Origin: Sulfurimonas sp.
GTDB lineage: Bacteria > Campylobacterota > Campylobacteria > Campylobacterales > Sulfurimonadaceae
Direction of reading: 5' to 3'
Assembly: GCF_023229105.1 (NCBI RefSeq)
Contig: NZ_JALNZY010000095.1
Location: forward strand, 1-6,815
Length of the DNA: 6,815 nucleotides
Within the stretch, counting starts at the first letter, position 1, and every line of letters begins with the position of its first letter. A program made the position numbers and the translations under genes. Below the pieces are notes generated by a model, which saw only the letters and a list, made by a program, of their open reading frames with translations, made no database searches and had not been told where the DNA came from. Of the stretch, positions 5,830 to 6,815 are shown piece by piece.

Positions 5830-5974
5830 GGTATACGCTTTTAGCAATAAAAACAAATGGGCTGAGTATGAAGCTATTCAGTCAGATATTTTTGATCATC
5901 TTCTTGTTGCTTTAAGGGAGTTTGATTTAAAGCTCTACCAAGAGCCAAGCGGAGAGTTTGGCACTCTTAAATAA
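5783..5974 (+). pseudogene. C-terminal remnant of the same MscS/YbdG-type channel gene, out of frame
   Basis: In the frame one base later than the upstream fragment, bases 5783-5974 read FIVRQLQPTSKGVPLEVYAF, continue through NKNKWAEYEAIQSDIFDHLL and end LYQEPSGEFGTLK before TAA. This is recognisable as the cytoplasmic C-terminal end of YbdG-type channels (VRQL.PT..GLPLE.Y.F, W..YE.IQ.DIFDHLL, LYQ.PSG). The segment has no start codon or ribosome binding site of its own. The N-terminal fragment stops at 5829 inside it. The join lies within about 5780-5792, and some 200 residues of the channel are missing between the parts. The change of frame implies a lost length that is not a multiple of three. 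Codons and base composition match the N-terminal part, so this is an internal deletion rather than a foreign insertion. Confidence 0.75.
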
Positions 5975-6815
5975 TTGTCTCTATAAACTCTTTAATCTCT
6001 GATGCATTGCCTCGAAATACAACTCTATCTGAACGCTTTTGTATCTGATAGTCATACATCGGGTCATAATACTCCCGCAAAAGATATGCAGCCCAATCCC
6101 TGTATAGCTCAAAAGAACCGCTTCTTCTCTGCTCCTGCAAAGCATTTTCAAAAAGAGCAGAGACTTCCCGGTATCTTTCATCTCCAAGTCTTTTTTTTAT
6201 TCTATGCATGGCACTCTCTATGCTTTGCTGCCAACTGCCAAAAGCGTCATAAAAACCATCACTCTCATAAGCTTTTTGCGCTTCTACTACATACTCGTTT
6301 AACGTTATCTCTATCCTCTGCTCTAAAGGCGTATCAAGTATAACAAGAGGAGCCTCTGATGTAGCTGCAATAAAGCTCTCCGGCATAAACAGAGTGCCTA
6401 CATGCTTTCCCTCATCTTCAAAAACAAGAGTCCTAAACCCCTCCTCTGCCTTTTGAATTAATTTATATGTAAAGTTATTCTCAAAGTCAATCTGCGAAGT
6501 TTGCGGCGTAATTTTTTGTCCAAAAGCTGAACCTCTGTGGTTTGCGAGAGCTTCAAGGTCTATTGCGTTTTTCATCTTTTTAAGTTCTATAGTCTTTCCA
6601 GAGCCTGTTCTTCCGCCCAAAATTATAGGCTTAAACTCTTTTACCGACTTCTCAAGTTCGCCAAGTAGATAACCTCTAAAAGCTTTATAACCGCCTTTTA
6701 ATCTTAAAATCTCTCTGCCTTGCTCATGTAACCACTCTTGAGCTATTTTAGAGCGCTGCCCACCTCTAAAACAGTATAAAAGCGCATCAGGGTTTGCATC
6801 CATAAAATCACACCA
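5967..6815 (-). CDS. mnmH: tRNA 2-selenouridine synthase MnmH/SelU, N-terminus outside the window
   Basis: The visible 282 residues correspond to most of MnmH (364 residues in E. coli), lacking roughly the first 80. The enzyme converts 2-thiouridine at wobble position 34 of tRNAs for Lys, Glu and Gln to 2-selenouridine, by geranylation and then selenophosphate-dependent exchange. The rhodanese domain carries the catalytic cysteine in LLYCFRGGQRS, encoded near 6773. A P-loop, GGRTGSGKT, follows about 50 residues later, then DLEALANHRGSAFG, the acidic FEDEGK motif, and the C-terminal REYYDPMYDYQ with VVFRG. The frame stays open to the window edge and reads WCDF before the ATG at 6803, so that ATG is an internal methionine. 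The TAA end overlaps the convergent channel remnant by eight bases. The gene implies that the organism makes selenophosphate (SelD), which should be encoded elsewhere. Confidence 0.93.
   Translation of the reverse strand, partial: WCDFMDANPDALLYCFRGGQRSKIAQEWLHEQGREILRLKGGYKAFRGYLLGELEKSVKEFKPIILGGRTGSGKTIELKKMKNAIDLEALANHRGSAFGQKITPQTSQIDFENNFTYKLIQKAEEGFRTLVFEDEGKHVGTLFMPESFIAATSEAPLVILDTPLEQRIEITLNEYVVEAQKAYESDGFYDAFGSWQQSIESAMHRIKKRLGDERYREVSALFENALQEQRRSGSFELYRDWAAYLLREYYDPMYDYQIQKRSDRVVFRGNASEIKEFIETII

Noticed and set aside
6002..6343. 113-codon plus-strand open frame inside mnmH
   Set aside because: It is opposite a highly conserved enzyme C-terminus. The His/Phe/Leu/Cys-rich translation lacks any domain pattern.
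6801..6803. ATG on the minus strand considered as the mnmH start
   Set aside because: The frame stays open to the window edge, and most of the rhodanese domain, which precedes the catalytic cysteine, would be missing. The gene is cut by the window, not short.
1..6815. Search by eye for CRISPR arrays, insertion sequences, tandem repeats, tRNA or rRNA genes and defence or secretion clusters
   Set aside because: No regularly spaced repeats, terminal inverted repeats, transposase motifs or cloverleaf-like sequence were seen, and conserved genes fill nearly all of the window.

Overview
The window is AT-rich and densely coded. It most likely comes from a marine or sulfur-oxidising member of the Campylobacterota (Sulfurimonas-like). 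That placement rests on the base composition, codon use heavy in AAA, TTA and ATA, extended TGnTATAAT promoters with no clear -35 box, and the mix of products. It is an inference from sequence style, not from a marker gene. No mobile element, CRISPR array, tRNA or rRNA was found, and no gene-free stretch exceeds 100 bases.

Layout. Bases 1-87 (minus) are the N-terminal 29 codons of a manganese-dependent family II inorganic pyrophosphatase. A 94-base divergent promoter region follows. A plus-strand pair comes next: a two-HKD cardiolipin synthase (182-1582) and, 13 bases on, an endonuclease/exonuclease/phosphatase-fold hydrolase (1596-2330). Tail to tail with the pair, overlapping by 11 bases, is an NfsB-like nitroreductase (2320-2949, minus). 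It shares a 64-base divergent promoter region with a YchJ-type SEC-C protein (3014-3451, plus). Then comes a membrane-bound dCACHE-PAS-GGDEF diguanylate cyclase that starts at TTG (3529-5367).

After the cyclase lies the most unusual part of the window: a broken MscS/YbdG-type mechanosensitive channel gene. Its N-terminal third (5386-5829) is joined out of frame to its C-terminal end (about 5783-5974). The pore helix and the beta domain between them are missing. The last gene, tRNA 2-selenouridine synthase MnmH/SelU (5967-6815, minus), meets the channel remnant tail to tail with an 8-base overlap. It runs off the right edge without its N-terminus.

The genes do not form one pathway. Themes are the membrane and envelope (cardiolipin synthase with a possible partner hydrolase, a relic osmotic channel), signalling (c-di-GMP synthesis with a likely intact product-inhibition site) and housekeeping (pyrophosphatase, flavin oxidoreductase, selenium-dependent tRNA modification). 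I found no convincing undescribed system. The points most worth checking are the internally deleted channel gene, the apparently leaderless cardiolipin synthase transcript, the cls-EEP gene pair and the overlapping face-to-face -10 boxes.
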